Source: Paenibacillus sp. sptzw28 (GTDB lineage Bacteria; Bacillota; Bacilli; Paenibacillales; Paenibacillaceae). From it: a DNA stretch of 64,000 nt. The notes beneath the pieces were generated by a model. That model saw only the letters and a list, made by a program, of their open reading frames with translations. It did no database searches and had not been told where the DNA came from. This document shows positions 16,466 to 25,448 of the stretch, one piece after another. Location: NCBI RefSeq assembly GCF_019550795.1, contig NZ_CP080545.1, forward strand, positions 1,693,501-1,757,500, given 5' to 3'. The first letter of the stretch is position 1; every line of letters starts with the position of its first letter. Made by a program: the position numbers and the translations under genes.

Positions 16466-17437
16466 TTACTTCCAGGTTTGTGAGAAAGAGGTACTTTTCG
16501 GCGGTCTCCCCGGCGGGGGCTGAGACCATTGATTTATTCCAATATCCCTCCTGCTAAGTAACTGCCCCGTGTATTGCGGCAAGGAGATACCGAGCAAGGG
16601 GGTTTCTATCATTAATAATTTGCCATAAGAATTTGGACCGCCATTATCCCTGGGTGAACTGCCGGAACTATGAGACTCTGCTTGCAGGATAAGAGCAGAT
16701 GCCGCAGCAGGCACATATGGATTCCTCACCGGCAGGGATTTCGGATATGATTGTTTCGGCCGCTTGTTTCCATTTACCTTCGGTTTGGCAGTTGATTGCC
16801 TCTGAGTTGGTAAAATCCGCTTATTCTGTCCTTCAGTCACCGTGGGCTTGCTTAACTTTGGTTCATGTAAAGCATAAGCCGCCTCTCGGTTTTTCGAAGG
16901 CTTTGGTGCCGCAATAACAGATTGCTCAGTTGAAGGTTTGGAAGCGGTATTTATTAATTTGGATACGGCTTGAGCAGTCGTATCATGAATTGAAGTTATG
17001 CTTTTAGAAGCAGTATCGCTTACATCGACAAGAGTTTTGGCAGCAGTGTTAGTTAGTGCATCCGTTGTTTCTGCTGCGATACCGGTTACGTTCGCGACAG
17101 TCTTTGCAATTGTGTCATCCGCTCTCGCCGGAGTGATAAGCTGCGGGGCAGGAACGTCCGCTTTGGGCAGTGGAACGGCTTGCTTGGCGTCAACCGGTTG
17201 TATCGGCTTTTCACTCGTGTGGCTCTTGTTTGGAACCACACCAGCAGGTTTCTGGTTCGTCAGATCCCGCCCGGTGGACAGAACGGATTCAATAGAGTCA
17301 CCTAACGATATTAACCCGCCGTCTGCCGCTTCTGCTTTGCCGGTGTTCAAATTGAAGCAGAAAAAACATATAATTGCTGCAGCTCCCAAGGTCCACAAAC
17401 GTGTTCGGTTACCAAGAAGCGCAGATAGAAGATTCAC
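16466..17437 (-). CDS. Secreted protein with helical repeat region and basic Pro-rich tail
   Basis: 323 residues from GTG 17437, which has AAAGGAGGTGA about 7 nt upstream. A hydrophobic signal segment (about 15-36, ending GKAEAA) is followed by a middle region with short repeats of the type ANVTGIAAETTDALTNTA, like those of the 200-residue protein downstream. A Lys/Pro/Asn-rich basic segment (about 185-245) follows. I recognise no domain. The shared repeats and signal suggest the two proteins work together at the surface. Confidence 0.65.
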   Translation of the reverse strand: MNLLSALLGNRTRLWTLGAAAIICFFCFNLNTGKAEAADGGLISLGDSIESVLSTGRDLTNQKPAGVVPNKSHTSEKPIQPVDAKQAVPLPKADVPAPQLITPARADDTIAKTVANVTGIAAETTDALTNTAAKTLVDVSDTASKSITSIHDTTAQAVSKLINTASKPSTEQSVIAAPKPSKNREAAYALHEPKLSKPTVTEGQNKRILPTQRQSTAKPKVNGNKRPKQSYPKSLPVRNPYVPAAASALILQAESHSSGSSPRDNGGPNSYGKLLMIETPLLGISLPQYTGQLLSRRDIGINQWSQPPPGRPPKSTSFSQTWK

Positions 17438-17486
17438 CTGAGATTCACCTCCTTTCAACGTGGAGTATTATCACAATGCCGCATTG

Positions 17487-17603
17487 TTAAATAGCTTCGA
17501 GTAAGCGTTCAATGTCAAGTCCGAGGGATTGACTGATTTTTATAATATCCAGTTTAATCCGTGATTCTTTTTTGACAGATATAATAAACTCCTCCTCACT
17601 CAT
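17487..17603 (-). CDS. Small 38-residue protein of unknown function
   Basis: MSEEEFIISVKKESRIKLDI is followed by a C-terminal helix IKISQSLGLDIERLLEAI. A TATAAT box (minus strand, 17624-17619) sits just upstream and would give a very short leader, with no clear RBS before the ATG. The S-Q-x-L-x-L-D pattern recalls, but does not match, the SQELD signature of Spo0E-type phosphatases. Its stop lies at the edge of a perfect ACAATGC-C-GCATTGT palindrome (17473-17487). Confidence 0.4.
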   Translation of the reverse strand: MSEEEFIISVKKESRIKLDIIKISQSLGLDIERLLEAI

Positions 17604-17822
17604 TTTATTGATCCCTGTCGATTATACAGAAGGGGCTCGCAGAATTGGGCAAGATTAAAGATTTTTTAGATAGATTTGCTTACTGACTGCACTGCGCTGC
17701 ATCTTATGTAACAATTATTACATGTATTGTAATAGACGGGGTTCGTAGAGGCCAAAACTTCAAAACGATTCTCAGCCAAGCAAGCGTTCATCCGGTAAAA
17801 AGGAGCCGGGGAGCGGATAAAC

Positions 17823-17847
17823 AAAAAAAGCACCCCGTCCGGAGTGC
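17823..17847 (-). terminator. Terminator of the 5'-nucleotidase gene
   Basis: On the minus strand GCACTCC, a 4-nt loop and GGGGTGC form a hairpin (one T-G pair) followed by seven T. It lies 17 bp beyond the stop. Confidence 0.85.
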
Positions 17848-17864
17848 CGTTATCTTGCCGATGA

Positions 17865-19484
17865 TTAAATTACCACTTTCCAATTATGATCGCATGACGC
17901 ATGAATGGTTCTTCGCTGCAAAATGTAATCGGCAATAATTTCCGTCATATCGGTCTGAATTTCCTTGACGACCTGTTTTCCCTTAAACATCTCATAATCG
18001 CCGCCACCGCTCGAACGGTAGCTGTTCATGACCACATCAAACTCCGCATTCATGTCAATGGGACAGCCTTCATAGTCGAGCTTCACCAGGCGCTGGCCTA
18101 TAGGATTGGAAACTTTGATTTCGTAATCGATGCCTTCCCACATGTCATAGTTATAGTGCTGGGGCTTGGGTTCGATGTAAACAGGGTTGACCGTAAGATG
18201 GCCGGTGCCTGTCAGCATGAAGTACCCCGCCGACTTCTCCAGTGCGTCCTTAATGTCCTGTCCGGTAACCCGCAGCACCTTCAACGTATTCGGGTAGATA
18301 TAGTTGGATACGATATCTCTCATTGTGATTTCCTCGTGAAACCCCGGCGAATCATTGGTAAACAGAGCGGTGTTGGAGATGCCGACTGCCGCCGTTTCCA
18401 TTTGAACCCGGTTGATGAACTCGACAAATGGATTGTCCCGGATCCGGGCTTCCAGCGGGTCTCTTAAATTCATTTCACCGGTCACGATTCCTATTGGTTG
18501 ATCCAGCCATAGCTGCGTCCGCTTCTCTTGCTCCGCGGAGATAGAGATTATTTCTTGGTCCGCCCGAATGCTGTTATCCGGAACGAGCAGCTCGGCCGTT
18601 TTCCGCCCAATACTCCATTTACCCTTGCTTTCTTCCAAAACGATTTCGATTTTTCCTATCGCTTGACCGTTGAAGTTTGGCTGCAGAACCGCTATCCCGT
18701 TAACTTCGCCTGTTAACGCCCGATGCTGGTGCCCGGTCAAGAGCACATCGATACCTTCCATAGCCGTACACAGCGCGTATCCTTGGTTTTCGCCTGTTAA
18801 CGCTTCTGTCGCTTCCCCGGTTTCGAGATCGCGTTCAAACCCGCCGTGGTAGCTTACGACCATCACATCCGGATTTTCTGTTCTTCGAATGTACGATACC
18901 CAGACCTTCGCCGCTTCCAATGCGTCATGAAACTTAAACTCCTTGATATGTACAGGATGCTCCCAGTTCGGAATGTAATGTGTGGTAAGACCCAGAATGG
19001 CAACCTTTATCTTATTATCGATCTCTTTGATCAGGTAAGGCTTGCCGAACGCCGGCTCACCGGAATCGACATCCGTTATATTGGCCGACAACCACGGAAA
19101 CTCCGAATCGCGGACTGCCCTGCGAAGAACCTCCGCTCCATAATTGAATTCATGATTTCCAATTACGGCGGCATCGTATCGAAGATGATTCAGGGCAGCT
19201 ACCATGGGATGAACGCCGGTTCTGTCATATTTGGCATAATGGTACGTCAGAGGCGTTCCCTGCAGCAGATCTCCATTATCAACCAGGAGTAAGGAAGGAT
19301 CTCTTCTACGCTCCCGTTCAATTACCGTAGACAGTTTTGCGAGGCCTAGATTCCGTTCTCCCTCATTTCGATAGTCCGTCGGGTGGATATGCCCGTGAAT
19401 GTCGCTCGTTACAAGCAGGGTGATTGTTTCCGTTCTCAACCGATCATCATCTCCAGTTCGACATTTTTCAGCTCGTTTCATCAT
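17865..19484 (-). CDS. Metallophosphatase/5'-nucleotidase family protein (YunD-like)
   Basis: 539 residues. The N-terminal calcineurin-like domain shows all metal-site motifs: VTSDIHGHIHP, LLVDNGDLLQGTP, VIGNHEFNYG, VVSYHGG and TGHQHR. The C-terminal half is the 5'-nucleotidase substrate domain (SNTALFTNDSPG, SYRSSGGGDYEMF). No signal peptide is apparent, unlike secreted UshA, so it is probably cytoplasmic like B. subtilis YunD. RBS is poor at the first ATG; an internal TTG before RTETITLL is possible. It is divergent from a Phn-type importer, which suggests a link to phosphorus use. Confidence 0.85.
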   Translation of the reverse strand: MMKRAEKCRTGDDDRLRTETITLLVTSDIHGHIHPTDYRNEGERNLGLAKLSTVIERERRRDPSLLLVDNGDLLQGTPLTYHYAKYDRTGVHPMVAALNHLRYDAAVIGNHEFNYGAEVLRRAVRDSEFPWLSANITDVDSGEPAFGKPYLIKEIDNKIKVAILGLTTHYIPNWEHPVHIKEFKFHDALEAAKVWVSYIRRTENPDVMVVSYHGGFERDLETGEATEALTGENQGYALCTAMEGIDVLLTGHQHRALTGEVNGIAVLQPNFNGQAIGKIEIVLEESKGKWSIGRKTAELLVPDNSIRADQEIISISAEQEKRTQLWLDQPIGIVTGEMNLRDPLEARIRDNPFVEFINRVQMETAAVGISNTALFTNDSPGFHEEITMRDIVSNYIYPNTLKVLRVTGQDIKDALEKSAGYFMLTGTGHLTVNPVYIEPKPQHYNYDMWEGIDYEIKVSNPIGQRLVKLDYEGCPIDMNAEFDVVMNSYRSSGGGDYEMFKGKQVVKEIQTDMTEIIADYILQRRTIHASCDHNWKVVI

Positions 19485-19629
19485 AGCAGGTCGGCAACAA
19501 AAAAGAACAAAGGCAGACTATTATTTACAAAATATTCATGCTATTATAACAATTAAATCACAACTAGAGAATGGTTGATGTGATATATTCATAGGGGTAA
19601 AAATACAAAGATAAAGTGGAGGGCAACCA

Positions 19630-20601
19630 ATGTTAAACAAATTCACGAAGATCCTGCTTCCCTTGTTAGTCATTCTCTTGATTGCCAGCGCATGCGGCAG
19701 TAAAACCAACGAAGGCAGCGGAGCGGCTGATACGGGCACCAATAAAAGCGCGGATTCCGGCACTAAACCGGCCGGATATGTCCCGGAGACACTCACGGTA
19801 CAATTCGTGCCTTCCCAGAACGCGGACACGCTTGAAGCTAAAGCAAAGCCGCTCGAGAAATTACTGAGCGACCGACTTGGCATTCCGGTAAAGGTCAGCG
19901 TATCTACCGATTATAACGTAGTTATTGAAGCGATGGCTTCCAAGAAAGTGGACGTAGGCTTTCTTCCCCCGACTACATATGTACTGGCAAAAGATAAAGG
20001 AGCCGCTCAGGTCATCCTCCAGGCGCAGCGCTTCGGAGTGGACGATAACACCGGCAAACCGACAACAGATCTCGTTGATTTCTATAAATCCATGTTTATT
20101 GTAAAGAAAGATTCCAATATCAAGAGCCTTGCCGATTTGAAAGGCAAGAAGATCGCCTTCCAGAACGTTACATCCTCAGCCGGATATGTATGGCCTGCCG
20201 TTGCGCTTATGGATGCAGGGATCGACCCGTCGAAGGATGTTGTTCCTGTAACGGTTAAAGGTCATGATCAAGCCGTTATCGCGCTGCTTAACGGCGATGT
20301 GGATGCTGCCGCTGTGTTCCAGGATGCCCGGAATGTCGTCCTTAAAGATTATCCGAAAGTATTTGATGATACGAGAGTCCTTGCCTTTACCGATAAAATT
20401 CCGAATGACACGATATCGGTGCGCTCCGATATGGACCCTGCATGGGTTGAAAAAATTCAGAACGCCTTTATCGATATCGGAAAAGACGAGGCAGGTCATG
20501 CGATAATCAAGGAAATATACTCGCATGAGGGTTACGTCAAGTCGGACGACAGTGTCTTTAATATTGTCCGCGAATACGGGGAAAAAGTGAAAACCGAGTA
20601 A
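19630..20601 (+). CDS. phnD: Phosphate/phosphonate ABC transporter substrate-binding lipoprotein (PhnD family)
   Basis: 323 residues. The lipobox is LLIASAC (Cys 22), followed by a Gly/Ser/Thr-rich linker. The binding domain has VQFVPSQNADTLEAKAKPLE, VDVGFLPPTTYVLAKDKG and LKGKKIAFQNVTSSAGY, which are PhnD hallmarks (phosphonate-binding loop STSSG-like). First gene of a four-gene importer. A possible SigA promoter is TTGATG/TAAAAA at 19577-19605. Ligand could be phosphonate, phosphite or phosphate ester; no C-P lyase genes are in view. Confidence 0.9.
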   Translation: MLNKFTKILLPLLVILLIASACGSKTNEGSGAADTGTNKSADSGTKPAGYVPETLTVQFVPSQNADTLEAKAKPLEKLLSDRLGIPVKVSVSTDYNVVIEAMASKKVDVGFLPPTTYVLAKDKGAAQVILQAQRFGVDDNTGKPTTDLVDFYKSMFIVKKDSNIKSLADLKGKKIAFQNVTSSAGYVWPAVALMDAGIDPSKDVVPVTVKGHDQAVIALLNGDVDAAAVFQDARNVVLKDYPKVFDDTRVLAFTDKIPNDTISVRSDMDPAWVEKIQNAFIDIGKDEAGHAIIKEIYSHEGYVKSDDSVFNIVREYGEKVKTE

Positions 20602-20636
20602 CACGTTTCTTTTATATACAGTGTAGGTGCTGCGAA

Positions 20637-20707
20637 TGGGTGCGACTTTTGTCGGCTTTTCCTTAAGCTTTATGCTGAGGAAAGAAGCCGGGCAACGGGA
20701 GCACCCA
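20637..20707 (+). other. Stable stem-loop between phnD and phnC
   Basis: TGGGTGC (20637-20643) pairs with GCACCCA (20701-20707). Inside, CGGCTTTTCCT pairs with AGGAAAGAAGCCG (2-nt bulge). A further AAGTAC/GTACTT hairpin follows up to ~20740. With no T-tract directly after the main stem it looks like an mRNA-stabilising or differential-expression element. Confidence 0.65.
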
Positions 20708-20794
20708 TCGCAAGTACCGGGGCTAGCCAGTCGAGTACTTATTATTCGTACCGGCTGTTTTTGTTTAACTCACATCAAAGGGATGATTGAACCA

Positions 20795-21568
20795 GTGATC
20801 GAAATTCGCAATGTATCCAAGACCTATCCGAATGGAACCAAAGGTCTGAACGGCATCAGCCTGAATATCGGCAAAGGCGAATTTGTCGTTATAGTCGGAT
20901 TGTCCGGCGCCGGCAAATCAACGCTTCTTCGCTCCATCAACCGATTGCACGAGATTACGGGCGGGGAGATTGTCATTGACGGACATTCCATCACGAAAGC
21001 TAAAGGAGCCGCACTGCGCCGAATCCGCCGCGGCATCGGGATGGTCTTCCAGAGCTTTAATCTCGTGAAGCGTTCATCGGTATTAAGGAACGTTCTGGCA
21101 GGAAGAGTGGGCTACCATTCGACTCTGCGCACTATCTTCGGCCTATTTCCGAAAGCCGATATGGATTTGGCTTTCCGGGCTTTGGAGCGCGTCAATATTG
21201 CGGAGAAAGCATACTCCCGTGCGGATCAGCTGTCCGGCGGGCAGCAGCAGCGCGTGGCGATTGCCCGGGTGCTGGCACAGGAAGCGAAGATTATCCTGGC
21301 CGACGAACCGGTTGCTTCGTTAGATCCGCTCACCACGAAACAAGTTATGGATGACCTGAAGAAGATCAATCTTGAGCTTGGCATAACAACCATTGTGAAT
21401 CTTCACTATATCGATTTGGCCAGAGAATACGCAACCCGAATTATCGGATTGCGCTCAGGTGTGGTGGTCTTTGACGGGCCGGTTTCGGAAGCGACGGACG
21501 AGCGTTTTGCGGAAATATACGGACGCCCGATCAAATCGGACGAGCTGCTCGGGGAGCCTGATTTATGA
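20795..21568 (+). CDS. phnC: Phosphonate-type ABC transporter ATP-binding protein (PhnC)
   Basis: 257 residues from GTG 20795 (ATG 20783 is an alternative). Walker [11 protein letters not shown]-loop MVFQSFNLV, signature [17 protein letters not shown], Walker [14 protein letters not shown] and switch His in NLHYIDLA are all present. The segment RKEAGQ upstream belongs to the structured spacer and is not coding. It energises import together with the two permeases that follow with 4-nt overlaps. Confidence 0.93.
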   Translation: MIEIRNVSKTYPNGTKGLNGISLNIGKGEFVVIVGLSGAGKSTLLRSINRLHEITGGEIVIDGHSITKAKGAALRRIRRGIGMVFQSFNLVKRSSVLRNVLAGRVGYHSTLRTIFGLFPKADMDLAFRALERVNIAEKAYSRADQLSGGQQQRVAIARVLAQEAKIILADEPVASLDPLTTKQVMDDLKKINLELGITTIVNLHYIDLAREYATRIIGLRSGVVVFDGPVSEATDERFAEIYGRPIKSDELLGEPDL

Positions 21569-22356
21569 ATCCTGCCGATGAGAGAAAATTACCGAAACCG
21601 CCCGGTAAGATCAAGCATTATTTGACGGCTGTTCTCATTATTCTTCTGATCTGGGGCAGCGCAGCCCGTACGGACTCTTCACTGGGAGAGTTAATCTCCG
21701 GGCTTCCAAATATGATGGATCTGCTTGGGGAAATGTTCCCGCCGAGGTGGAGCTATTTCGACAATATCGTAGATGCGATGCTGGAAACGATTCGTATGGC
21801 GATCGCAGGGACGACGTTCGGCGCCATCCTGGCTATACCGGTCGCAATCCTGTCGGCAAGAAATATCGTGAGAATGCCGTGGCTCTTTTACCCTGTTCGA
21901 CTCGTGCTGAATTTGATCCGGACCATTCCCGATTTGCTGCTTGCATCTATCTTTGTCGCCGTCTTCGGTTTGGGACCGCTGCCCGGTATTTTTGCCTTGA
22001 CCTTGTTTTCATTGGGTCTTATCGCCAAATTAACGTTTGAATCCATAGAAACAATCGATCAAGGACCGCTCGAGGCGATGACGTCGGTCGGAGCCAATAA
22101 GATACAGTGGATTGTATTCGGCGTAGTACCTCAAGTAATGGCGAATTTTATTTCATATGTCTTGTATGCGTTCGAAATCAACGTTCGGGCTGCTGCGGTG
22201 CTGGGACTGGTCGGAGCAGGCGGAATCGGTCATTACTACGAGAAAACGCTCGGATTTCTCGAGTATGACAAAACCAACACCATCATTATTTTCACGCTGG
22301 CGGTCGTCTTGGTGATCGATTATACAAGTACGAGGCTGCGGGAGAAATTATTATGA
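21565..22356 (+). CDS. phnE: Phosphonate-type ABC transporter permease PhnE, first copy
   Basis: 263 residues with six or so membrane helices. The EAA loop reads [22 protein letters not shown], and the C-terminal [24 protein letters not shown] is typical of PhnE. ATGA overlap with phnC (21565-21568) and with the second permease (22353-22356) indicates tight coupling. The two permeases probably form a heterodimer. Confidence 0.92.
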   Translation: MNPADERKLPKPPGKIKHYLTAVLIILLIWGSAARTDSSLGELISGLPNMMDLLGEMFPPRWSYFDNIVDAMLETIRMAIAGTTFGAILAIPVAILSARNIVRMPWLFYPVRLVLNLIRTIPDLLLASIFVAVFGLGPLPGIFALTLFSLGLIAKLTFESIETIDQGPLEAMTSVGANKIQWIVFGVVPQVMANFISYVLYAFEINVRAAAVLGLVGAGGIGHYYEKTLGFLEYDKTNTIIIFTLAVVLVIDYTSTRLREKLL

Positions 22357-23120
22357 CAATGAAAAAAAGATGGTTCGTCTATATTGCGCTCTCGCTTATA
22401 TATATCTGGACGTTTACCGGAATTCCGTTCACAGGTTTGAAAGAAACGGCCGGGCAAATTGCGCGCTCAATCGCGAGCGGAATTTTCTCGCCGGATTGGG
22501 GCTACGTCTATTTGCCTGATGGAGAAGATTTGCTCAGGGGTTTGCTTGACACACTGGCAATAGCCGTACTGGGCACGTTCATTTCCAGCTTCCTTTGTGT
22601 CCCGTTCGCATTCTGGGCGGCTGCCAACATGAGCAAGCACAAAACGATATCGGGTGCGGGCAAATTTCTGCTCAGCTTCATCCGTACGTTTCCGGAAATT
22701 ATTATGGCGATATTATTTATTAAAGCCGTGGGACCCGGCTCCTTCGCCGGAGCGTTGGCGCTTGGGCTTCATTCCATCGGTATGCTGGGCAAGCTGTTTT
22801 CGGAAGAAGTGGAGAATATGGATACGGGACCGACTGAGGCTTTAATAGCTACCGGGGCCAACCGTCTGCAAATTCTCTGGTTCGCGGTTATCCCGCAGGT
22901 ACTGCCGGGATTTCTTTCCTACTCCTTATACCGGTTTGAAATCAATGTCCGTTCAGCGACCATACTGGGTGTCATTGGAGCGGGCGGGATCGGCACCCCG
23001 TTGATTTTTGCCCTTAGCAGCCGCGACTGGGACCGCGTCGGCATCATTCTGCTTGGTATTATTGTGATGGTAACCGTGATTGACATGATCTCCGGTTATA
23101 TACGTAAGAGAATTGCTTGA
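22353..23120 (+). CDS. phnE: Phosphonate-type ABC transporter permease PhnE, second copy
   Basis: 255 residues, homologous to the preceding permease: EAA loop ATGANRLQILWFAVIPQVLPGF and RFEINVRSATILGVIGAGGIG. Two non-identical permeases in tandem are usual in Firmicute PhnCDEE systems. Last gene of the operon, with a strong terminator 28 bp later. Confidence 0.92.
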   Translation: MTMKKRWFVYIALSLIYIWTFTGIPFTGLKETAGQIARSIASGIFSPDWGYVYLPDGEDLLRGLLDTLAIAVLGTFISSFLCVPFAFWAAANMSKHKTISGAGKFLLSFIRTFPEIIMAILFIKAVGPGSFAGALALGLHSIGMLGKLFSEEVENMDTGPTEALIATGANRLQILWFAVIPQVLPGFLSYSLYRFEINVRSATILGVIGAGGIGTPLIFALSSRDWDRVGIILLGIIVMVTVIDMISGYIRKRIA

Positions 23121-23147
23121 CCGCCAAGTTAATCATAGTACTCTATT

Positions 23148-23175
23148 AAAGCCCGGTACGTCCGGGCTTTTTAGT
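23148..23175 (+). terminator. Terminator of the phn operon
   Basis: AAAGCCCGG (23148-23156), 5-nt loop, CCGGGCTTT (23162-23170), then TTAGTATTTTT. Confidence 0.92.
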
Positions 23176-23252
23176 ATTTTTCCCGGGAGTGCTTTATTCC
23201 AAAACAGGCTTTCGTTATAATGGAACAAACTGGATCAAATGGGAGACGAGGT

Positions 23253-24044
23253 ATGGGCAAACTAATAAGCTTGGCCGGCATACTCGTAGTGCTGCTCGCT
23301 TTTGCAATCAAGTGGGATTTCAGCTTTGTACAAGCGAAAGCAGCATCGAGTGTTTCCTCTCTGAATGAGCTTGAAGACGAATTGCAGAAGCAGGTTATGC
23401 TGCAGAAGACCGATATTGCCGTCGGTTACTCCGGAGATAAACAACAGTTGTCGGCTAATATCGGCAGGCTGCTGAAGGAAGTGTTTGCAGCGGACGATTA
23501 TATCGCATACATAGTCGATTCCTATATATACACGATACGAACCTGGGGCTCGACCGCCGACATTAAAGTTTCCGTTCAATACCGCGAGTCCGCGGCTGAG
23601 AACAAGAAGGTGCAGGAGAAGGTCAGCGCCGTGCTCTTCACGATTATTAAACCGTCCATGTCACAGCGGGACAAAATCAAAGCGATCCATGACTGGATCG
23701 TAATGAACGTTGCTTACGACCAATCGCTGGAGCGATATACCGCATATGACGCGGTAAAATCCGGTCAGGCCGTATGCCAAGGCTATTCGCTTCTTATGTA
23801 TAGAATGCTGGAAACGGCGGGTATCGAGTCCCGCATCATCGAAGGAAGCGTCAGCTCAGGCAGCCATGTGTGGAACCTGGTTCGTTTGGGGTCGGAGTGG
23901 TACCATCTGGATGCCACGTGGGACGATCCGACGCCTGACAGGCCGGGCGCAGTGAGCTACAATTATTTCTTGAAAAGCGATAAGCAAATGCAGGTTGACC
24001 ATGATTGGGTCAAACCATACCCGGCCGCTAATGTCAGCGGCTGA
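23253..24044 (+). CDS. Secreted or membrane-anchored transglutaminase-like protein
   Basis: 263 residues. A hydrophobic N-terminal anchor or signal (MGKLISLAGILVVLLAFAIKW) is followed by a ~100-residue domain and a transglutaminase-like cysteine-protease core. Catalytic Cys is in GQAVCQGYSLL, His in SGSHVWNLV and Asp in HLDATWDDP. ATG 23253 is chosen with GGGAG 7 nt upstream; the earlier in-frame ATG at 23220 falls inside a TATAAT -10 box (23216-23221). Probably acts on cell-wall or surface protein; substrate unknown. Confidence 0.85.
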   Translation: MGKLISLAGILVVLLAFAIKWDFSFVQAKAASSVSSLNELEDELQKQVMLQKTDIAVGYSGDKQQLSANIGRLLKEVFAADDYIAYIVDSYIYTIRTWGSTADIKVSVQYRESAAENKKVQEKVSAVLFTIIKPSMSQRDKIKAIHDWIVMNVAYDQSLERYTAYDAVKSGQAVCQGYSLLMYRMLETAGIESRIIEGSVSSGSHVWNLVRLGSEWYHLDATWDDPTPDRPGAVSYNYFLKSDKQMQVDHDWVKPYPAANVSG

Positions 24045-24052
24045 TATTTATT

Positions 24053-24094
24053 AAGCTGCCAAAGCGGTAATATCCGCCAAGGCAGCTTGTTTTT
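24053..24094. terminator. Terminator between convergent genes
   Basis: AAGCTGCC (24053-24060) and GGCAGCTT (24081-24088) with an inner CGG/CCG pairing, followed by GTTTTTC on the plus strand. Confidence 0.85.
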
Positions 24095-24108
24095 CATTAC
24101 AGGATTTT

Positions 24109-25266
24109 CTACTCGCTTCCGGCTTCGCGTTTGCGCGACGTCATCTGCTGCCACACCGAGCCGGCAGCTTCTTCGCCGCGTTCGATCCTCTCAAGCGCAA
24201 TCCGGGCCTGCAGGCTGACCTCGAATTCCGGGTCTTCCGACGCTTCGCGCAGCGCTTCCGACGCCGAATGATCCCCGGCCTCATAGAGAAAACGTGCCGC
24301 TCGCCAGCGGACAAGCTTATTGCGGTCGCGCAGTGCTTCGATCATCGGGCCGACGGCCGACGGATCGCCCAGATCGGACAGAGTGTCGCCTGCGGTTCGC
24401 CGCACGGAGGCCGACGAATCGCGGAGCGCCGCGAACAGGAGCGGCATTGCTTCAGGCAAACGAAGCTCGCCGAGGTAGACGACGGCCAGTCTCCGGATAG
24501 AGACATTATCGTCGTGAACCGCTTCTGCCAGCAGCGGAAGCATATCAGGTTCCGGCGATGTACGCGACAGCGCCTCATACCGGTCGCTCCACTCCGGCGA
24601 GCGCAGCCGTGCCGCGAGCTGCTCTACCGTCAGCGGCGCGGGACGTACGGGTGCGGGGGGCTGGCCGCTTTCGTCACCTGTGCCCTGTGAGGCGGCGACG
24701 GTGACGAGTTCATTCAACCGCTCCTGTGGGTAAGCGGCTTCCAGTTCCTTAACAAGCTCAGCGGCGATCTCCTCGGGCTCGCCGTAGCGAACCCCGAGCT
24801 CTTCGAGCTTGCGCTCGCGGATCATAGACGAGGCGGCCGCAGCCGTCACCGCTTGCGTGAACCGGTCTGACATGGCAGCCCGGACCTCGCGGTCTCCGAA
24901 TCGGACGCGAACCTGCATCGGGATACCCCGGTACAGCTGCACGAATGCGTGCGCTTCGCCGAAGTGCTCCTGCGGCACAGCCGAATCGGACGCGGCCGAT
25001 CCCTCTTCTCCATTTTGCAGCAGGGCGCGCGCAGCTGCCAGAATTCGCCCCCAATCCGCGCCCGGCTTGCGGTCGAGCGCGATAAAATCCGCCGTGCGGA
25101 ACAGTCCGCGCACGCCTTCGATCGCCAGCAGCCCGCGCAGCGGCTCCGGCGCGCCGGCGGCATTGTCCCGCGTATAGCTGACTCGCCGGCCCGCGGCAAG
25201 CCTTTCATCCACATTAAGCTTCATCGAATTCGGGCTTGGAGTCGGCTCAATCGATAACAACTTCAT
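24109..25266 (-). CDS. CvfC/YpgR-type protein: Nfu N-domain plus HEAT repeats
   Basis: 385 residues from ATG 25266 (GGAGGA upstream). Residues ~1-85 form an Nfu_N-like scaffold domain (LLSIEPTPSPNSMKLN). A virulence-factor-C-like middle part follows, then from ~240 HEAT/PBS-lyase-type repeats (LAEAVHDDNVSIRRLAVVYLGEL, LRDSSASVRRTAGDTLSDLGD, LRDRNKLVRWRAARFLYEAGD). The architecture matches the Firmicute conserved virulence factor C family. Role unclear; the Nfu domain points to Fe-S or thiol chemistry, the HEAT part to protein contacts. Confidence 0.8.
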   Translation of the reverse strand: MKLLSIEPTPSPNSMKLNVDERLAAGRRVSYTRDNAAGAPEPLRGLLAIEGVRGLFRTADFIALDRKPGADWGRILAAARALLQNGEEGSAASDSAVPQEHFGEAHAFVQLYRGIPMQVRVRFGDREVRAAMSDRFTQAVTAAAASSMIRERKLEELGVRYGEPEEIAAELVKELEAAYPQERLNELVTVAASQGTGDESGQPPAPVRPAPLTVEQLAARLRSPEWSDRYEALSRTSPEPDMLPLLAEAVHDDNVSIRRLAVVYLGELRLPEAMPLLFAALRDSSASVRRTAGDTLSDLGDPSAVGPMIEALRDRNKLVRWRAARFLYEAGDHSASEALREASEDPEFEVSLQARIALERIERGEEAAGSVWQQMTSRKREAGSE

Positions 25267-25448
25267 GACAATTCCTCCGATCCTTTGGTCCTTCAACTAC
25301 CAGTGTAACTAATTATCCGGGTCATCACAAACAGCCGACTTGGCAAATGGCTTCCATTAAAAAAATAGGTTATTATTTAGGAAGAAGTACCTGGCTGTCC
25401 GATGACAAAGATCCAATTTCCATTTCACTCAAGGTAGGAGCCGACATA

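Noticed and set aside
17487..17603. Spo0E-family phosphatase
   Set aside because: The SQELD signature is not matched (SQSLGLD) and the protein is shorter; kept as unknown small protein.
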